A model generated the notes under the pieces. That model did not search any database and was not told the DNA's origin. It saw only the letters and a list, made by a program, of their open reading frames with translations. A stretch of DNA of 64,000 bases from Steromphala cineraria (Eukaryota > Mollusca > Gastropoda > Trochida > Trochidae). Below, piece by piece: positions 14,701-26,339 of this stretch. Made by a program: the position numbers and the translations under genes. Numbering within the stretch: the stretch's first letter is position 1; each line of letters starts with the position of its first letter. The DNA lies in contig OU744732.1 in NCBI GenBank assembly GCA_916613615.1, positions 50,490,227 to 50,554,226 on the forward strand, given 5' to 3'.

Positions 14701-17700
14701 CCTTATAAGGGACCACAGGGCCACCAAAGCTACAATTTCTAATCCTCACTAGTCAAGGAGTCTGTACACCAAGTTTAAGCTTTCTAGGCCTTATGGTTCT
14801 GGAGAAGAAGATGAAAATAGCTTTTTAGGGCATGGCCCCTGTGGCCCTTATTAGGGGCCACAGGGCCACCAAAGCTACAATTTTAAATCCTAACTAGTCA
14901 AGGAGTCTGTACACCAAGTTTAAGTTTTCTAGGCCTTATGGTTCTGGAGAAGAAGTCGAAATTCCACAAAGTTTACGGACGGACGGACGGATGGACGGAC
15001 GGATGCCGGACACCATGCCATGCCATAAGCCCATCGGGCCTTACAGGCCAGATGAGCTAAAAATAGAGCCATTGGCTCTGTAGCTCATCAGGCTTCATCA
15101 TCAATTATGCTGTAGAGTGTGGTCAATGTGATTCCCCCTTTGTAGAGGCCACAGGGTCACCATTCATAAAATTCAGTATATAGGCGACAAGTTTCAGTTT
15201 TCTAGGCCTTTACTTCTGATGAAGAAGATGAAAATAGATTTGAAGGACGTTCCTGTTGCGTTTATTAGGGGCAACAGGGTCACCAAAGCTACAATTCATA
15301 ATCATCACTAGTCAAGGAGTCTGTACACAAAGTTTCAGCTTTCTAGGCCTTATACTTCTGGAGAAAAAGATGAAAATAGGTTTTAAGGGCTCGGCCCTTA
15401 TAAGGGGCAACATGGTCACCAAAGCTACAATTTATGATCCTCACTAATCAAGGAGTCTGTAAACAGAGTTTAAGCTTTCTAGGCCTTATGCTTCTGGAGA
15501 AGAAGATGAAAATAGGTTTTTAGGGCGTGGCCCGTGGCCCTTATTAGGGGTCACAGGGCCACCAAAGCTACAATTCATAATCCTCACTAGTCAAGGAGTC
15601 TGTACACAAAGTTTCAACTTTCTAGGCCTTATGGTTCTGGAGAAGATGAAAATAGGTTTTTAGGGCGTGACCCCTGTGGCCCTTATTAGGGGCCACAGGG
15701 CCACTAAAGCTACAATTTATAATCCTCACTAGCCAAGGAGTCTGTACACAAAGTTTCAGCTTTCTAGGCCTTATGGTTCTGGAGAAGATGAAAATAGCTT
15801 TTAAGGGCTTGCCCCCTGTGGCCCTTATTAGGGGCCACAGGGCCACTAAAGCTACAATTTATAATCCTCACTAGTCAAGGAGTCTGTACACAAGGTTTCA
15901 GCTTTCTAGCCCTTATGGTTCTGGAGAAGAAGATGAAAATAGCTTTTAAGGGCGTGGCCCCTGTGGCCCTTATAAGGGGCCACAGGGCCACCAAAGCTAC
16001 AATTTTTAATCTTCACTAGTCAAGGAGTCTGTACACCAAGTTTAAGCTTTCTAGGCCTTATGCTTCTGGAGAAGAAGATGAACATAGGTTTTTAGGGCGT
16101 GGCCCCTGTGGTCCTTATAAGGGGTCACAGGGCCACTAAAGCTACAATTTTTAATCCTCACTAGTCAAGGAGTCTGTACACCAAGTTTAGGCTTTCTAGG
16201 CCTTATGCTTCTGGAGAAGAAGATGAAAATAGCTTTTAAGGGTTTGGCCCCTGTGGCCCTTATTAGGGGCCACAGGGCCACCAAAGCTACAATTTTTAAT
16301 CCTCACTAGTCAAGGAGTCTATACACCAAGTTTAAGCTTTCTAGGCCTTATGGTTTTGGAGAAGAAGTCGAAATTCCACAAAGTTTACGGACGGACCGAT
16401 TGACGGACGGATGGACGGACGGACGGACGGACGGACGCCGGACACCATGCCATGCCATAAGCCCATCGGGCCTTACAGGCCAGATGAGCTAATAATTTGG
16501 TATGAAACTAAATTTTACTCACTTTACTCAATAAATCTGTAACAATAAACTTTGTAAAGTGTTGAAAGTAGTTCAGTATCCTAATTAGTAATTAAAAAAG
16601 TAATTACATATTAATTTTTTTTAAATAATTTGGTATCAAACTCAAGTTTGCTAACTTGACAACTTGAGGGGTATTTCTGTTGAAACAAAATTAAAGAACA
16701 CTTCCCTTCTTATGCTAATACAGTAGAACACGGATATAGCGAACACTCGGATATAGCGAACACTCGGATATAGCGAACAAATTTTCAAGTCCCGTCCCTA
16801 TATAATATCATTAAAATTATATGCGTATAGCAAACACCGGATATAGCGAACTAAATTCTGTGGTCCCTTGGAGTTCGTTATATCCGAGTTCTACTGTATA
16901 TGATTATTCCATGATTATTTCGCACTTAATTTCAAATATGCTAGTGAAAGTAACAGTTTAGTTGTTCTAGATTAAACAATTCGACAAAGAATAAAATGTA
17001 TCATTGCGTCCTCTTAAATTTCGTTTCAACAAAAAATACCCCGATAGAACTGCCCCTTTACTAAACATTTCAAATCTTATATTGAATATTGAATATATAA
17101 ATCATGGTTCATACAACCAAAACAGAATAAAATTCCAGTACTTCTAAAGGACTTTTCAAGTACATTGTACCAGTTTTCAAGTACAGATATTCGCAAGTCA
17201 AGTGACAAAATTTTCAGTTTCAATACCACCATTTTCCAGAAGTGCCACATTGCGACATCAGAATTTCCCAAATACAATCGATCTAACGATACGATATGTA
17301 TCACGATACAGACAAGCGATAAAGAATGTATCACGCTTCATTGTATAAAGTAAAACTTCATGCATATTTTGTGAAAAATTCAAGATGGTGGAAATTTTGT
17401 GTTATGACATAGATGATCGAAAATCAAAGATTAGAACAGTTTTTTTTTTAACAGTTATTTATAAATCAGATTGCTTCATGGTTACTGTAGTTAAAGTTAC
17501 TGCACAACACCAGTTGGTTTTATAGTGTTAACTTAGTTTTTCTTTTCATATTTAAGTAAGTGAAATTTATTTTTAGTGTATCACGATACAGAAAGCTCTC
17601 AATACAATTATCACAATTTCCCAATCTACGATTGTATCGTAGGTTTTGATGAATCGTTACAGCCCTACAATCGATCATGAGAAGCGGAAATTACCGCTTT

Positions 17701-20700
17701 TGTTGGAATGATTGGAAGCTCACAGACTGGTTTTTTTTCATTCTGTTCTCTATCAATTTGCGCAGTTAGCAGAAAGACGATACTTCCGTGTTTCAGATTG
17801 TGATCCATGTTACAGTAAATTCCAGTACAATTTTGAAAAATTCAAGGACATTACCGCCAAATTCAAGTTTTTGTTCAGGATATTTAGTAAGCATTGTAAA
17901 TTCAAGTACTTTTCCAGTATCAAGACAAAATTCAAGTACTTTTCCAGGCCCATGCAAACCATGTAAATGGAGGTTAAGCTACAGATATACATACGCATGT
18001 TCCATGGCGGGATGTAAGTCAAACTGACAACTAAATCGTGTCATCACTGATAATAGGATGTATTAATAAAGATATGTGAACATGACACGAGATCTGTTGT
18101 AGTGGTCATATTCCTATTAGATGGACATTAGACTGGATACATCATCCAGCCTAGCCCTTTTTACTGATCATGGCATATACAGGCCCCCCTAACGCAAGGA
18201 AATAAAAAAGTCCTTTTGGAAATGATCTCCTCCTGTTTTGTACAAAAAACAACAAAAACAGAACAAATCTCCTCTACTATGGAAAAAATACGTAAATTTT
18301 ACATGCACGAGCATTAATTTCGGCAGCGATAATGTCAATTGCAGTGAGGATACCTGCCATTACGGTCGCAAATGCGGCCTTTAGGGAAATATAACGGCGC
18401 GGTACGGCTACTGATCCGGTTTTCTTGGTGACGAATCGGCGTAACTGGAGGTGAAACTGTTCTTTCCGGTTCATTCACGGCGGAAAACATTGCTGAGATT
18501 GCGAATATTTATCCGTTTTATCAGCTACATAAATTATCTTTATTTAATTTAATGATTGCGTTGATCAAGAACAATCATCAGACGGGTGATAAACATAGCG
18601 GGTGATAGTTTTGTTTATCACCCGTCTGACACTTTGTAGCTCGTTTTAACAAAGATCTATAGACATTCGAGAATAAAAGGTAAAATTCTTTGAAAGTTAA
18701 TGATTGTTCTTGATCAACGCAATCATTAAATTAAATAAAGATAATTTATGTATCCTAAATTGCCAACACATTCACAAATGATCATTGAGGATACAATTAA
18801 TCAGCAAAGCTTTGATAAAGATTTAAAAAACGTAATGCAATGAGGCTTTTTAGAATTTAATTTCGATTATTATTTTCATTATTATAGAACATGAAAAAAT
18901 TGCCTAGAAATTGAACAAAAAATAATGTTAACTTTGTTTCACTTTTATCACTGCATCTTTGAAGTCCTACACAAACAGGAACAACTTACATTTTATAAGT
19001 TTGTTTCAATGGTTATCAGGCCAAATGAATATATTAACAAATTTTCCTTGTCAACATGTGGAAAAAAAGCGCCAAACAAAATTTTTTTTTTCTAGCCCTT
19101 ATTGAAACTTCAGTAGGCAAAAAATCTTGGACCACAAAAAATTAGATATACTCTAAGTTAAAAGAAAGTTAATTTACTGTTAAGATTTTAATTTTGAAAA
19201 TAAACCACCCCAAATACTTTAAAAAGATAAAAAAGAAAAAATTCCGGTATATTGCATTCTAAAAATTGATTAAATGAAATTAGTTCTAAAACAAATCTTG
19301 GGCAGCCTGGCGGCTTCAGCTTCATACAAAAATTCATGAGAATAACTGTATCAACATTTAATGTAACAGATACTCTGGTTGTAATATTATCTTAGTTTTT
19401 TTACATTGACGTGTTATCTTATTACTGAATACATTTAGCCAATAGATGATGAAAATAGAGTCTGATGTCAGCATTTCAGAGACCTTAAAGGGACAGTAGC
19501 ACGTTTTTAGGGGGAACATAAGTGATGTCTGGAAAATGAAAAAAAATGGTTCCAATTGATAGACAATGTATTTAAACTAAATAAAGCAGTAATACATAAA
19601 ATATATAGTGTAAAGTTCAGCCATGCAATTCCTCTTTCTTACACAAGATGAATTAAAGGTGTTCACATAAAAATGGCCGCTAATGAACTATATGTGAATC
19701 CTTATAATTGGTTCTCTGACTATGTATGATTTGAGATTTTTGACACTATCTAAATAATACATTTTATATTAACATACAGTTAACAGTGTAAAATTGAAAC
19801 AATATAATTTTCAAAAACATACTACTGCCCTTTAAAGAGCTACTCCGTGATTTTCATCATATATTTTTTTGATCCGATACAAACATGAATTGCATATCAT
19901 AAATTTGTTCTAATACATTCATCTCCAAATGACATTTATATGACAAATACTTGTTTTCAATGAAAACCCTAAAACAGTCAGGTGAGTTTGCAAAAGCCAC
20001 ATTCACACATCCAATTTACATGGGATACTAGTCATATAACACAACAAACAGAATCAACTCGTAACTGTAATTTTGACTGCTTTTTGAAAGGATTTTAAAA
20101 TTACGATTGACTGATTGACATTCGCCATTGTCCCGTTTTCATTCATAATCGTGACTTCAAACCTTCCTGTTGTCCCTATACAAAGTGAAGTAGTTTAAAT
20201 GACTCTTTAAATCTGATTGAAATCAGATCCAGATATTCATAATTTGTTTTTCAATATGCAATAACTAATAGCTTAAAGCACAACATAATTTAAAAGCTTT
20301 CATTTCAATCGGATTGACAGACCTTAGACATGTAAAATGTAAAAGTTAATCCAAAACCTTATATTCAGGCAAAAGTGTTTCCTAAAATCATTCAATAGCA
20401 GTTAATGGAAAGAGAGAAAATATTCATTTTTCCTCTTTAATTATTTTATCATTACGTCAAAGATTATTATTTGACAAAATATCAGTCAAATCTTCTTAGT
20501 AATTAACAGAAATGTTAAGTATGGAATTATTAATGTTTTATTTGTTGACCATTTATGGTATGAATTTCCCTTTTTTATTTCCATATATTTTACATTATAC
20601 ATACTTTTGATAAGAAAACAGTAGCAAATGGCATAAATAATTAAATTTCAGTTTGACTAGACATAAAATGTAGTCATTTATTGAGCTCAAAGCAGTGCAT

Positions 20701-23700
20701 GAAATGCAGCATTATTACAAAGTATATGAAACATTTTAAAGGGGCAGTAGCATGTTTTTTCATAATTTTATATTTAAAAATTTTCACTGATAATTGTATG
20801 TTAACACTAAATGTATTATTTTGATAGTGTCAAAAATCTCATTACACAAACCAATCTTCCATAGTCAGAGAGCAAAGTTTGAAGATTCACCTAAAATCCA
20901 TTGGCGGCCATTTTTTGTGAAAATGTTTAATTTATTTTGTGTCAGAAAATGAAATCGCATGGCTAAATTTTACATTACATATTTGATTTATTACTGCTCC
21001 CTTTAGTTTAAAAACATTGTCTTTCAATTGGAGCCATCAATTTTCCTTTTCCTGACATCACCTTATATTCCCCTTATAAAAGTGCTACTGCCCCTTTAAA
21101 GCATAATAAAGAGAAATCAGTGACTAAACCTTACTTTAAATTGTGACATAATTGATTATGTAATGACATGATTCCAATGTTCGTGACATGCCATGCCAAG
21201 GTATGTGCTTGACTTTTATCAATCAGACTCACGTTTACAACCTGTGAGATACGATATCTTCACATGACGAATTGTTATCTGTCTGACATTGGTGATAAAC
21301 TAGACGGAATGAGACACGTGCAAACCTCAGAGCTTCACATGTACATGTATCACAATGAATGAGCACTGGTAAAGCATTACATTTCATGGTTTACAAAATA
21401 AATGAATAGAAAATCTGAAAATGTGACGTTTATCAAATAAAACATGATTTTAAGGAAAAGTTCTCAACAAAGTGTAAAAATTGCTCAAGTATACGTCATA
21501 AACACTTTGACAGCGATTGAAATATACCCATTTCCAAAACGGCTCATAGCTGAGAAAGGATTATCATTCTTAATGCTCATCTGTTGACAAAATAGCATGC
21601 AGATTCTTGAATTCGAAAAGTACCAATAAAATGGAATACGTATTGAAAATTACACTTTCCTGTATTGGAATATATTGCAAAAGAGAAAAAAAGGAACGAT
21701 ACCCATCGTTGATTATTCATAGACACTTTGATAATATTTAAACTAGATAAAATACATCAAAGTCCTTGAACGAAAATAATCAATTTAATATCTGCCCAAA
21801 CTGGAAAGAATTTGTTCATCTCATCAAAGTAACATTCATTTATCCTAATTCTTTAAAACGACTTTTTTGAAAAGAAACAGTTTTGAACTTTGCATGACAA
21901 ATAAATTGCTTTATATCAATATCAATAATATGTTAATAAACTCTACAAGACAGCTGTTGCAAAATGAAATTCATAGATACAACATCTGCTCTATCTGTGA
22001 AACTGAATCTGAGTCTCAAGGAAGCTTAGAGTAGAGCCTTGCTATTCCGTACAGTCGGCTAATTCGGTTCACCTCGATATTTTGCTTCGTAACGTCTCCC
22101 GTTTGTTTTGAAAATTGTAAAAAATAATTCTCGTCCAAGCCAAGGCAGTTTTGAAAACATCCTACTTGATAAGGTTTCCATTTTCTGTCAAACTTTTAAT
22201 AAAAATGGTGTTTCATTGAATAAGATTGGTCACGCCCATTTTTTCACCCTGACCTTCATAATCATTGTTATTCAAGGTCATTCATTACTTCAGGCTTTTC
22301 GGACCATTCCTTAATCAATATGAATTTGTATATAGAATATAATTATTAGGATAACATGTTTGGAACTTGATAAACATTTTAAAGTCGTACTTAAATCAAA
22401 ACACTGTATTTTAAAAACAAAATAAGACCTAACAAAAGTGTACGGAATAGCGCGCAGCTAACTTTACTGCTTTTGCAGGGTGCTTGTTATTCCGTACACC
22501 AATTTTCGGTTTAACCCTCTCACTGCCACCAAGCAGAAAATGATTTTCAACCATAAAACTTTTTAAAACTTTCATTTTTAGATGTTATTTCCAACTTTTT
22601 CCCTTTGAATTAGTTTGGTTTGCTTTAAAACAAAAATTAATAACAGGATAGTATCAGTTTAAGAATTTTAAAAGGAAAATGCGAAATGTATGGCGTTTCA
22701 CTTGTTAGCCTTTTCGTATCAAAAGTGAAAGAGATAATTTATGAAATCTGATTTAGATCTTGTACTTGTATATTGCCATATATGATGATTTAAATTGAAG
22801 ATATATAATAAAAATCGCAATTAATAAACGTCAATAACAATCTATTAGTCTGAGAGCCTAGTCCAGATTTAATTGTTCCGCTACAAATAAAGCGTTGAGA
22901 TTGTCAAAACATGCAAACAATGGTCTTTAGATGATTTTGATACATGGGGATTCTGTTAGCAGCGAAAATAAAGTCAAACTGTTATTGAGGACGGCTTTAA
23001 AAATTTGCCACTGACGTTCTCAGTTTACAATTATCACGAAAACGTGATAAATCATCACTGTTGGTATACTATATGGTATCTTATAAATGTGTTTGAGACC
23101 ACATTGCTATTTTGTCAGATATTTAAAGACCAAAACATTGTTTAATACATCTTCAAGATTAGTTTAGATCAATTACCTTTAACAATCTATTTTATTTAAT
23201 AAAATTATTACATATTTCGGCAGGTGTACGGAACAGGCAGCTTTCGTGAATTACCAGCCAAGTGTGCGGAATTTTCGAACAGGGATTAAGCTTATATATT
23301 TGTTGATACACTAATAAGATAAATTCCCCTGTTAAAGCTAAAATAAGAATCTATTTTGTTTATCGTTCAGTTTTCATTAATCAATTAATAGTAAGGTTAA
23401 TATAGTTTGCAATAACACCACGAGTGTTCCTTTCCTCGGGATTTCGGAAAAGCATGGCTCTACTCTATCATACATAGAAAATAATCTAAGAGCCACTCCG
23501 TGGTTTACATCATATATTGTCTCTGTTTAATACAAACGTAAATGGCATGTTTAATCATATAAATCTAAAACATTCATCTCAAAATGGTAAATATTTGATA
23601 AATACATGTTTTCAAATAAAATATAAGACGCCGTAAAATTTGCCTAATTGGAGGGGAGATAATTCTTGAAGTTTGTGTTACAAAGGTTTTGGTGGTCCTA

Positions 23701-26319
23701 TTTCATTAGTTCATATAATCAAATGGATATGTAAATTTCAATTGTCTTTTAAAAAATTAACATTAACATAAAATTAACACTTTTCCTTACAAATCTTAAA
23801 GAATGGATGATTACTTTTGCATCAATGATATATCCTGGCGTAATCAATATTCGCGCACCTAACACGTTCCGACTCGCCGTGCGTAAAGAAAATCAAACAT
23901 GATGATAAAAGTTTTTACAAACCTTCACTGATCATTACGTCTTTATATAAACATAAATTTTGATTGTTGACATGTTGTTATCGTAGCGGGAGTAGCCATT
24001 TCGAAGTCGGCCCTATCTAGGTCAGTTGCGTGCTACGTCATCAATATTCGCGATAGTTAAAATCCGGCCAAACCGCACAGTACTAACACACTGTCGGCAG
24101 CTGACATCGACATTTTATTAAATCTTGTGTCAAAAAGTATCAAAATTAATATTTTGATGAATCAATTTGACGTTTGTTTTTCTTCTAGTAAATGATATAA
24201 AAAAAACAGTGTTTAACGAGTTTACTCATGAATTAACCATACATTTCACCATGCAGAAAACGTAAGTATTTGAAGGAATATGTATTTATTTTCAACAACA
24301 AAAATCTAAATTTTATTTTTTGAATGAAGAACAGTCTAAAGAATTACTTTTCACGTGATTTTTTTATTTTGCAGGCAAAACAAATTGACATTCTGCAGTT
24401 TTCTGAGAGTTGCAGCATTCAATTATTTCTATTTCATTCTGAGAAAAATGAAGTTATCAATATGTGTTTTCATTTACTTGAAAAAATAGTTTTGAACACA
24501 TCAAAAGTTTATAATTTTTTCGATTTTAAGTCTTGACATATTGTAGAATTTTCAGGTGATATATATCTTAATAATTTTTGATATCCTAATGAAAATCCAT
24601 AGCCAAAAAACTTCTTGACATTGTAACGTATAAAGAAGGAAATATATCCTCAACCTAAATATGAAGATACACATATACATATAGTAGGCCTATGTTTTTC
24701 ATTATACAAATATTTTCATTTTAAAAACACAAAATAACATGTCATAGGTTGCTAAATATTGAAACACAATAGATTTTAGCTAAATTTCTGTTAATTTGAG
24801 GATGCTTGTGGCCTCTCTATGTCAGTCAAAATCTTCCATATAACCTTGTTTTCAAAAACATTAAAGTAAAGTTATAAGGTTTATGTTTCGAAATGGGTCA
24901 ATAAAATATCTATTCCCCACGTAGCATACCCATTCCTAGGTCATAACCTGATGGCACGCGCGTTTGGCAAGGCAAATTAGGAGATAAACCTAGTGTGTTT
25001 TAAAATCAGAGACATGTTATACTGGATTGATAGCGAGTAAATTTTAAATTGAAACCGAACGCGCAGCGTGAGGTTTCAATTTAAAATTTACTCGCTATCA
25101 ATCCAGTATAACATGTCTCTGATTTTAAAACACACTAGGTTTATCTCCATTCTACCATGACGATTTTAATCGTGAACTCTTTGTATAAGCGAATTGCACT
25201 TTGTAAAATGTCCTCACTTCCGGCAACAAAAATAAACTCGTCTGTGCCGGGGGTTTTGCTATTTGGTATTTAAAATAAAATTAAGCCGAATGCAATGGTA
25301 AATCTATCATTGGTTGTCCATCAAATAGATTTCTGACTTTGTTCAACGCAGCTATTAATATCGTACCGTTTTAAACATGTGCTTCCATTACTTGATGCCA
25401 GAATAGACTGAGATATCCCTATCAATCAAATAGATGATTCTAACAGAAAACCACTGTGACGTAAATGACGTCACTGTATTGTTGCTGTAATCGTAGGAAG
25501 CCCGCTGCGTGTGATTGACCACTGAACCTTTTTCTTTTGAATAAAATACTCTATCTACTTCAAATTATTAGGTCATCCCTCGTAAACACACGTAAATAAA
25601 ACATGTTAAATAACTTTTTAAAAGTTTTAATCTCAGTAAACAGCAGAATACCAGTTTTGAAATTGCCAGTCGACTGTATCAATGCGCAGTGAAGCGGCCT
25701 CAAAACAGAGGACGTTCAATCCAAAATTGATCACGCTTGATTTTCCAGGAGAACCAATCAGAATCTAGTATTCATCACATTCATGGTAGAATGATCGATA
25801 GAACAATGCTGTCGGCTTATTTTATATATTTTCATCCTATTATTCGACTTAATAGTTTAAGCATTAGAGAAAATGGATTGAAGTTCGATTGAAAGACATT
25901 AATTGACCCAAATCTAAATTTCTTAGATATAATCTAATCATTGTGTTGCTAATAGAGCCGAACACGACTTTCTTCGGTAATGAAGAAATCTGACGTCACG
26001 GCTTTGTGTGTAGCGACCGCATGAACCCGGAAATGAAAGGTGCGCGAAAATTGATGTCTGTGACTTTACATGACGGCACGATAACTTAACAACAGCAGTG
26101 TCAACATTACCATTTGCTGTGATCACGATCGAGTCCTCAAAAGTAAGTGTTCTCTACAGTAGCATCGAAACGTTTAAAATTGTTCAACAACAGTTTAAAC
26201 AAGAAGATAGGTTACCTGTAAAATGTCGATTGTCCACGTTTAACTCCCCGCATCATGTCACTCGATTCAAACTCAACATCGGCTGCATGGTCCCAGATCA
26301 AATCCGTCTCTTCCGCCAT
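5690..26319 (-). CDS. multi-pass membrane protein of unknown family, possibly pore-loop channel-like (11 coding exons)
   Basis: Coding exons in order: 26319-26216, 13593-13494, 12476-12351, 11437-11366, 11122-11062, 10159-10044, 9300-9192, 7425-7357, 7235-7180, 6458-6278 and 5742-5690. Every intron has GT..AG ends and every junction keeps frame, giving 348 residues from MAEETDLIW to a TGA. Residues 1-100 are charged and cytosolic-like. Likely membrane segments are at 102-123, 130-152, 168-190, 208-229 and 264-287, followed by a basic Ser/His-rich tail. The stretch FFSVSTATLCGG (220-231) before the last segment resembles the pore helix and filter region of two-TM-type potassium channels, but the usual GYG is absent, so a channel role is a guess. 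The first intron is about 12.6 kb and holds an alternative first exon. I do not recognise the family by name. Confidence 0.85.
6740..7147. mobile_element. composite repeat with short TIRs and GGACGCACGCAC-type tract
   Basis: Bounded by ATCCCCCGTC on the left and GGTGGGGGAT on the right. It contains about two degenerate tandem units, each with TAGTTTCTGAGAAAA.TTGTCCC, then an ATGGACGCACGCACCGACAG tract near the right end. This ends-plus-core-plus-microsatellite layout is shared with the elements at 14.05, 15.06, 43.01 and 62.54 kb. It sits in an intron between exons 9 and 10 of the membrane-protein gene. No coding. Confidence 0.6.
7628..7773. repeat. long near-perfect palindrome
   Basis: Arms of about 66 bases, beginning ATTATTAACCGAGTGTGTTT on the left and mirrored on the right with a few mismatches, enclose a short loop (CTTTGGCGAG). 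It would form a strong hairpin as DNA or RNA and is probably a fold-back MITE. It lies in intron 7 of the membrane-protein gene. Confidence 0.85.
8773..9100. mobile_element. TIR element family B, diverged copy
   Basis: The left end ACCGTATTCTACCTAATAAGC is matched by the mirror image of the right end, with a few mismatches. Both ends lead into AAGCACC/GGCGCTTATT text as in the better preserved copy at 28,331-28,732. No transposase frame. It ends about 90 bases from exon 7 of the membrane-protein gene. Confidence 0.6.
11719..11965 (+). mobile_element. tRNA-derived SINE, degraded copy
   Basis: It starts with an A-box-like GTAGCTCAGTTGGTTAAG and a B-box-like GACCGGGGTTCAG. The body contains GCTGCCTTGCTTGACACTCAG and GTGGCTGCCAGGAGCTTAGAC. 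The same parts, better preserved, are at 34,888-35,130. The body is of the kind seen in metazoan Meta-type SINEs (established knowledge, matched from memory). The tRNA part is too damaged to fold. Confidence 0.7.
12650..12965 (-). repeat. interspersed repeat, copy 2 (inverted)
   Basis: Reverse complement of the segment at about 1,150-1,440, sharing CCTATCTGCGGGTCCTTATT, GATAATGAATGCC and CAAAACCTT. It lies in intron 2 of the membrane-protein gene. Ends not determined. Confidence 0.6.
13885..13928. repeat. ATC/GATC simple-sequence repeat
   Basis: A run of CATCATCATCATCGATCGATC followed by more ATC triplets. It lies in the long first intron of the membrane-protein gene and is not coding there. 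Confidence 0.8.
14051..15059. mobile_element. composite TIR element with ~145 bp tandem core, copy 1
   Basis: It begins with the palindrome AGAGCCATTGGCTCT and TAGCTCATCAGGC and ends with GGCCAGATGAGCTA, so the ends form an inverted repeat. The core is about six tandem copies of a ~145 bp unit (GGCCCCTGTGGCCCTTATTA, ACTAGTCAAGGAGTCTGTAC, TTTCTAGGCCTTATGGTTCT). Just before the right end is a GGACGGACGGAC tract and then ATGCCATGCCATAAGCCC. The layout resembles Pearl-type elements described from bivalves (recalled, not checked). No transposase. Confidence 0.8.
15064..16491. mobile_element. composite TIR element with ~145 bp tandem core, copy 2
   Basis: Same ends, core and GGAC tract as the adjacent element, in the same orientation and only four bases away, but with about nine core units. 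Antisense open frames inside it (for example 15,846-15,622) are by-products of the repeat period. The pair suggests either tandem insertion or duplication of one element. Confidence 0.8.
16721..16896. mobile_element. 176 bp MITE, pogo/Tigger-like ends, TA target site
   Basis: The left end CAGTAGAACACGGATATAGC is matched by the mirror image of the right end (TATATCCGAGTTCTACTG). TA dinucleotides flank both sides (16,719-16,720 and 16,897-16,898). The left side has three short repeats of CGGATATAGCGAACACT. CAGTAGAAC-type ends are typical of pogo-like elements of the Tc1/mariner superfamily. No coding. Confidence 0.85.
17281..17675. repeat. degraded repeat with GTATCGTGATAC motifs
   Basis: The blocks TAACGATACGATATGTATCACGATAC (left) and GTATCACGATACAG...TTGTATCGTAGG...AATCGTTACAGCCCTAC (right) are imperfect mirror images. 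A shorter related block is at 13,018-13,060. It looks like a decayed TIR or hAT-type element; the ends are uncertain. Confidence 0.4.
18354..18490 (-). CDS. alternative first coding exon of the membrane-protein gene
   Basis: An ATG at 18,490-18,488 opens 45 codons (MFSAVNEPERTVSPPVTPIR... to ...ICDRNG) and ends with AG before a GTATCC donor. That leaves two bases, exactly what exon 2 at 13,593 needs to form an Arg codon, the same phase as the 26.3 kb first exon. It cannot be an internal exon after that exon, because the joined frame meets a stop. The predicted protein would be 359 residues with a different, Pro/Arg-rich N-terminus. A nested palindrome lies just upstream at 18,526-18,752. Transcript evidence is needed; this could be a chance frame. 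Confidence 0.5.
18526..18752. repeat. nested perfect palindrome
   Basis: Outer arms of 53 bases (18,526-18,578 and 18,700-18,752) are perfect inverted copies. Just inside the left arm, a second perfect 16-base inverted pair (CAGACGGGTGATAAAC at 18,579-18,594 and its mirror at 18,613-18,628) forms its own hairpin. It is probably a fold-back element and lies immediately upstream of the alternative first exon. Confidence 0.9.
19485..19835. mobile_element. MITE family A, copy 2
   Basis: Ends TTAAAGGGACAGTAGCACG and a mirrored, slightly mutated right end (ACTACTGCCCTTTAA). It is inverted relative to copies 1 and 3, since the internal motif reads AAAAATGGCCGC. It lies in the first intron of the membrane-protein gene. 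No coding. Confidence 0.8.
20736..21099. mobile_element. MITE family A, copy 3
   Basis: Ends TTAAAGGGGCAGTAGCATG and mirrored GTGCTACTGCCCCTTTAA. The length equals copy 1 (364 bp), and the interior matches it closely, including CATTGGCGGCCATTTTTTGTG. No coding. Confidence 0.85.
22030..23465. mobile_element. 1.4 kb TIR element with TA target duplication
   Basis: The left end GAGTAGAGCCTTGCTATTCCG is matched by the mirror image of the right end with two mismatches. TA flanks both ends (22,028-22,029 and 23,466-23,467). Inside, TATTCCGTACA and GTACGGAATAGC motifs recur as sub-terminal inverted copies near 22,045, 22,440, 22,490 and 23,225. The longest frame is 68 codons and unconvincing, so it is non-autonomous. 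The TA duplication suggests the Tc1/mariner superfamily. Confidence 0.75.
24980..25148. repeat. perfect 77 bp-arm palindrome
   Basis: Arms at 24,980-25,056 and 25,072-25,148 are exact reverse complements by direct reading, with a 15-base GC-rich loop (GAACGCGCAGCGTGA). Perfect identity over 77 bases implies a recent insertion or active correction. It is probably a young fold-back MITE in the first intron of the membrane-protein gene. Confidence 0.95.
26216..26319 (-). CDS. first coding exon of the membrane-protein gene
   Basis: ATG in a good context (ACAAAATGGCGG) starts MAEETDLIWDHAADVEFESS. The exon ends TTTTACAG before GTAACC, leaving two bases that join exon 2 at 13,593 to form Arg. The start was chosen as the first ATG after promoter-like sequence with ETS and CCAAT motifs. 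The intron that follows is about 12.6 kb. Confidence 0.8.
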
Positions 26320-26339
26320 TTTGTCTGTTTACACCGTCA

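Noticed and set aside
15256..15846. Open frames inside the 145 bp tandem core
   Set aside because: The repeat period and lack of stops in one phase produce them; no protein motif is present.
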